DNA of 64,000 bases, taken from contig CP099423.1 in assembly GCA_024114885.1 (NCBI GenBank), positions 1-64,000 on the forward strand. The letters are read 5' to 3'. The stretch is from Septoria linicola. Taxonomy: Eukaryota; Ascomycota; Dothideomycetes; Mycosphaerellales; Mycosphaerellaceae. The notes under the pieces are model-generated. The model did no database searches and was not told the origin of the DNA. It saw only the letters and a program-made list of their open reading frames with translations. This document shows positions 58,501-64,000 of the stretch, one piece after another; within the stretch, counting starts at the first letter, position 1; the number at the start of each line of letters is the position of its first letter. Both the position numbers and the translations under genes were made by a program.

Positions 58501-61500
58501 AAACTAATAAATAGAGGAAAGGATACTATATTTATTAGATACTATAATAATATAGTAAAGATATAGAAGTTCTAGGAGCTAGATATAAAAGCTATTAAGT
58601 AGTATACTAATATAATCTTCTTTAAAGATAAGCTAGGTAGAGAATTAGACTTAAATATTAAGATTAAGAATCTCTCTAGTTTAGCTCTAGAAAGAAGACC
58701 TATTAGAAGGCTAAGAACTATTAGCTAGCCTACTCTATAAGCTAGTAGGAGTACCCTAGGTGCTCCTAGTCTAGGCTAGTAGAAGCCTCCTCTCCCTTAG
58801 CTATTAGTATAGGTTTAGGAAGGAAAGAAACTCTTTATATAACTTCTACCTCTACTAGAAGATATAGGAGAATATAGAAAATTCCTAGACTAAAGGAAAG
58901 TTAAGAAAGAATCTAAGAATTCTATCTAAGAAACTATAGAGGTAGATTAGGAGTAGATAGCTCTAAGGCAAACTTTTAGAAAGAGAAAAGTATCCTAAGA
59001 ACTTAATAGATTTAACTAGAAGCTAAAGCTAATTAGGCTTAAGCTAGATTAGAATAGTTAGCTAGATAAGGAAATGCTCCTAGAGTATTAGGCTTTCTTT
59101 TTAGCTATAAGCTCTATTAACCTAGGTATTCTATAGGACCTAGAATTCTTAGAGAAAGTTAAAGAGATTACATTCTTAGCTACTAAAGAAGTAGGAATAT
59201 ATAAATAGGAGGTTCTAATCCTAAGGAACTATAAGGAAGTAGTAAGTAATCCTAAGTAGGGTTATCTCTAGTAAGAAGCTATTTAGAAGGAGCTAGATAT
59301 ACTTATAAGTAATAATACCTAGACTATAGTAGTCCTACTAAAAGAGGCTAACTTAGTTACCTTAAGATAGGTCTTTAATATTAAGAGAAAGCTTAGTAGA
59401 GCTATTAAAAAGTTTAAGGTAAGACTAGTTATAAGAGGGTTCTTTTAAAAGTATAGAGTAGACTATATAGAAACTTTTACCTCTATAGTTAGGTAGGATA
59501 CTCTAAGAGGATTTATAGCTATAGTCTATAAGAAGGACCTAGTTCTATACTAAGTAGATATAAATAATATATTTATAGAGAGTACCCTATATAAGGACAT
59601 CTATATAATCCTACTACTAGGTATTAACCTACTAACTAGTATAGTCTTATAAGTTCTAAGGAGTCTCTATAGGCTAAAGTAAGCTATAAGAGACTAGAAT
59701 TAGCTATATATATTAAAGCTAAAAGAAATAGGATTTAGATAATTAGAAGTAGACCTATATCTTCTAATCTATAAGAAAAGAAAAGACCTAATAATCCTAA
59801 TCTATATTAATAATATACCTATTACTATAGAGAGACTAGAAGATATCCTCTAGTTCAAAGACTAACTTAGTAAGGTCTTTAAGATTAAAGATCTTAGAGA
59901 GCTAGACAAGATTCTTAGAATAAGACTAATAAGAAACAGATAGTAAGGCTAGCTAAAACTTAACTAGAAATATTATATCTAAGAGAACCTAGCTAAGATA
60001 GGAATAGGCTAAGAAACTATATTACTAACTCTTTTACTAATAGACAGCTATAAAAGTCTAAAGCCTACTAGACTAAATAATAAAAGGTGTAATAAATAGG
60101 AGTACTAATCTATTATTAGAATATAGATATAGCTTATAACTATTATAAGACTAGACATTTCATTTACTCTTAGAAGATTAAGCTCCTATATTAGTAATCT
60201 AATAGTAGGATATATAAAGGCTCTAAAGAAGCTAACTAGATACCTAAGATTAAACCTAGACCTTAGTTTAAGATACTTAAGTAATAGTTAAGGCTATCTT
60301 ACTAGATATATAGACTCTAACTATATAATAGACAAGACTAATAGAGTCTTAATCCTTAGATATATCTTCTTCCTTTATAGTATACTAATCTCCTAGATAA
60401 GTAAGAAGTAGAAATCTATAGCTATATCTATAATAGAAGCTAAATATATAGCTATAGGAGTATATATAAAACAGTTATAGTTCCTTAGTACTCTTTTAAG
60501 AGAGCTTAGATACCTAGAGTTAGTAGGAGAATATTCTTACTAACTAAGGATCCTTAGTAACTAGGAAACTATTACTAGAATTAGGCTAATTTAGCTAAAA
60601 GGTAATAACTAAGCTACTCTTACTCTAGTTAAGGACTTATATATTTATAATAAGTCTAAACATATTAATATCTTATATAATACTATAAGAAAGCTCTAGT
60701 AGAACAGACTTATCTCTATAGAATATATAAATATAAAAGAGATAGTAGTAGATAGTCTTACTAAGCTAAAGAATAGACTATAGTTTCAGGAGTTTATAAG
60801 GTAGCTCTACCTTATATAAGAGATATATAAAAGATAACTCCAAGCCTTAGAGTTAAACTAAGAGGAGTCTAAAAGAAAGATTTTAGTTACTTAACTCCTC
60901 TTTAGTTAGACTTTATAAAGTCCTAAATACCCTTATTAATATTAGACCTATTACTAACTATAATATTACTATATAGTACCTAGCTAAACTAGATACTCTC
61001 TAAGGCCAAGTACTAGTTAATATTAAAGACCTCCTCTATAGCAGCTATTATCTCCTCTACTAGTATATAGTTACTCTACTCCCTAGCTTAATATAAGATC
61101 TCTATAGCTAAGAATAGTATACTCTAAAGGCTATTAGGGAACTAAGAAGCTATATAGAATATAACTAAGTAGGGGACTAGGCTATAAGGAATTTAGAGAG
61201 CTATTAGAATTAGCTATAAGAAAGGATAGAGGCAACTTACTAGATAGTCTATATCCTAAATAATCTACTCCTATATAAGAGAGGAGGAAGATCTTATAGA
61301 AGATATTTCTTTTACCTTTTTATAAGAGATAGTAGTATAGAAAGTTTATTAGATTAATAGTTAGTACTATCTAGTTATTAGTCTAAAAAGTAAGTACTTA
61401 ATAACTAATTAAGATTAAGGCTAGTACTTGAGTATTATAGATAATCTATAGAAAGATCTAACTATATAGCATAAGTAGGAGTGTTAAGAATATATCCTAG

Positions 61501-64000
61501 ATAGTTAGTCTAGATATAGACATTTGAGCATAGTTCTAGATACCTAAGGCATCTACCTAAGGCTTAGTAAGAGGTATACCTTACTTCTCTTTCTTCTCTT
61601 CTTAGATAACTAACTTAATTAACTTTGTATTTAGTTCCTAGTATATTACTACTATACTATATATATAAGTTAGTTTAAGATTAATCCTCTATTCTTCTTT
61701 ACTACGCTATACCCTCCTTAATATTATATAGTATATAACACGCCTTCTACTTTTAATACAAGCTCCTAAATAGACCTAATATTAAGAGATTTAAGCTCTT
61801 ACCTAATAAAGCTTTTAATAAGATTAAACTAATAGTCTCCTACCTTAAAGTATAGAGATATAGAGCTATAGTATATATAGATATAAGAGTATAGCCTTAG
61901 TAGGTAAGGAGTAATAAACTAATAAATAGAGAAAAAGATACTATATTTATTAGATACTATAATAATATAGTAAAGATATAGAAGTTCTAGGAGCTAGATA
62001 TAAAGGCTATTAAGTAGTATACTAATATAATCTTCTTTAAAGATAAGCTAGGTAGAGAATTAGACTTAAATATTAAGATTAAGAATCTCTCTAGTTTAGC
62101 TCTAGAAAGAAGACCTATTAGAAGGCTAAGAACTATTAGCTAGCCTACTCTATAAGCTAGTAGGAGTACCCTAGGTACTCCTAGTCTAAGCTAGTAGAAG
62201 CCTCCTCTCCTCTAGCTATTAGTATAGGTTTAGGAAGGAAAGAAACTCTTTATATAACTTCTATCTCTACTAGAAGATATAGGAGAGTATAGAAAATTCC
62301 TAGACTAAAAAAAGTTAAGAAAGAATCTAAGAATTCTACCTAAAAAACTATAGAGATAGATTATAAGTAGATAGCTCTAAGGTAAACTCTTAGAAAGAGA
62401 AAAGTATTCTAAGAACTTAATAGATTTAACTAAAAGCTAAAGCTAATTAGGCTTAAGCTAGATTAGAATAGTTAGCTAGATAAGGAAATACTCTTAGAGT
62501 ATTAGGCTTTCTTCTTAGCTATAAGCTCTATTAACCTAGGTATTCTATAAGACCTAGAATTCTTAAAGGAAGTTAAAGAGATTATATTCTTAGCTACTAA
62601 AGAAGTAGGAATATATAAATAGGAGGTTCTAATCCTAAGGAACTATAAGGAAGTAGTAAGTAATCCTAAATAGGGTTATCTCTAGTAAGAAGCTATTTAG
62701 AAGGAGCTAGATATACTTATAAGTAATAATACCTAGACTATAGTAGCTCTACTAAAAGGAGCTAACTTAGTTACCTTAAGATAGGTCTTTAATATTAAGA
62801 GAAAGCTTAGTAGAGCTATTAAAAAGTTTAAGGTAAGACTAGTTATAAGAGAGTTCTCCTAAAAGTATAGAGTAGACTATATAGAAACTTTTACCTCTAT
62901 AGTTAGGTAGGATACTCTAAGAGGATTTATAGCTATAGTCTATAAGAAGGACCTAGTTCTATACTAAGTAGATATAAACAATATATTTATAGAGAGTACC
63001 CTATATAAGGATATCTATATAATCCTACTACTAGGTATTAACCTACTAACTAGTATAGTCTTATAAGTTCTAAGGAGTCTCTATAGGCTAAAGTAAGCTA
63101 TAAGAGACTAGAATTAGCTATATATATTAAAGCTAAAAGGAATAGGATTTAGATAATTAGAAGTAGACCTATATTTTCTAATCTATAAGAAAAGGAAAGA
63201 CCTAATAATCCTAATCTATATTAATAATATACCTATTACTATAGAGAGACTAGAAGATGTCCTCTAGTTTAAAGACTAACTTAGTAAGGTCTTTAAGATT
63301 AAAGATCTTAGAGAGCTAGATAAGATTCTTAGAATAAGACTAATAAGAAATAGATAGTAAGGCTAGCTAAAACTTAACTAGAAGTATTATATCTAAGAGG
63401 ACCTAGCTAAGATAGGAATAGGCTAAGAAACTATATTACTAACTCTTTTACTAATAGATAGCTATAAAAGTCTAAAGCCTACTAGACTAAATAATAAAAG
63501 GTATAACAAATAGGAGTACTAATCTATTATTAGAATATAGATATAGCTTATAACTATTATAAGACTAGATATTTTATTTGCCCTTAGAAGATTAAGCTCC
63601 TATATTAGTAATCTAATAGTAGGATATATAAAGGCTCTAAAGAAGCTAACTAGATACCTAAGATTAAACCTAGACCTTAGTTTAAGATACTTAAGTAATA
63701 GTTAAGGCTATCTTACTAGATATATAGACTCTAACTATATAATAGACAAGACTAATAGAGTCTTAATCCTTAGATATATCTTCTTCCTTTATAGTATACT
63801 AATCTCCTAGATAAGTAAGAAGTAGAAATCTATAGCTATATCTATAATAGAAGCTAAATATATAGCTATAGGAGTATATATAAAACAGTTATAGTTCCTT
63901 AGTACTCTTTTAAGAGAGCTTAGATACCTAGAGTTAGTAGGAGAATATTCTTACTAACTAAGGATTCTTAGTAACTAGGAAACTATTACTAGAATTAGGC
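52568..64000 (+). mobile_element. Ty1/copia copy 5, interrupted by copy 6, runs off window
   Basis: The 5' LTR is 52568-52844 with TATAT before it. The internal region runs 52845-55461, is interrupted by copy 6 (55462-61758), and resumes at 61759 with the duplicated CAAGC. It continues through the end of integrase and the reverse-transcriptase region (about 62900-63350) into RNase H (about 63720-63880) at the window end; the 3' LTR lies outside. The interruption falls in integrase, within the phrase GGAACAAGCTCCTAAATAG that is continuous in other copies. A 7-bp insertion (TATTAGG) near 54982 is unique to this copy. The sequence is heavily RIP-mutated and non-functional. Confidence 0.93.
55462..61758 (+). 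mobile_element. Complete Ty1/copia copy 6, nested in copy 5
   Basis: The LTRs are 55462-55738 and 61482-61758 (277 bp), with target duplication CAAGC at 55457-55461 and 61759-61763. It lies in the same orientation inside another member of the same family. All copia domains occur in order, with reverse transcriptase near 59550-59830 and RNase H near 60305-60450; stops are frequent. The 3' LTR start is still TGTTA whereas the 5' LTR start has become TATTA. Because both host and insert are heavily mutated, RIP acted after, or continued after, the nested insertion. Confidence 0.95.

Overview
The window is the left end of a chromosome from a filamentous ascomycete (Pezizomycotina; the F-box-type gene and short introns would fit a Dothideomycete, but this is inference). 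It starts with about 25 copies of CCCTAA. The DNA is sharply two-compartment. Positions 154 to about 36,650 and about 51,190 to 64,000 are TA-rich, almost without CpA/TpG and full of TAG/TAA codons, the signature of repeat-induced point mutation (RIP). Between them, about 36,650-51,100, lies ordinary GC-balanced DNA with host-like genes and short canonical introns.

The RIP compartment is dominated by one Ty1/copia family of about 6.3 kb with 277-278 bp LTRs (TGTTA...TAACA) and 5-bp target duplications. There are five complete copies: 2906-9201 (+, TATTA), 12398-18696 (-, ATTTA), 18760-25057 (+, AAAAG), 29049-35345 (+, CTTAG) and 55462-61758 (+, CAAGC). The last is nested inside a sixth copy (52568 to beyond the window end). 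A 5'-truncated seventh copy (154-572) abuts the telomere repeats. Removing the insertions at their target duplications rejoins an older mutated landscape (573-2905, 9207-12397, 18702-18759, 25063-29048, 35351 to about 36.6 kb). It holds long coding relics: an unidentified one at 1.1-2.8 kb, a repeat-rich one at 9.2-11.8 kb, a clear Helitron/PIF1-type helicase at 25.4-27.8 kb, and another unidentified one at 35.4-36.5 kb.

The gene island holds about ten small to medium genes, mostly of unrecognised family: basic nuclear-looking proteins, a long coiled-coil protein with a cysteine/histidine tail, a 464-residue protein with a possible ADP-ribosyltransferase-like C-terminus, a divergent gene pair and an F-box-type gene. 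At least one is a three-exon gene and others contain introns that single-frame ORF scanning misses. Several genes are broken by one or two in-frame stops, most of them explicable as a single C-to-T change in CAG or CAA, which suggests that RIP or its leakage has reached the island.

I find no tRNA, rRNA, CRISPR or secondary-metabolite cluster. Predicted products are translations read by eye; homology statements rest on motif recognition, not on searches.
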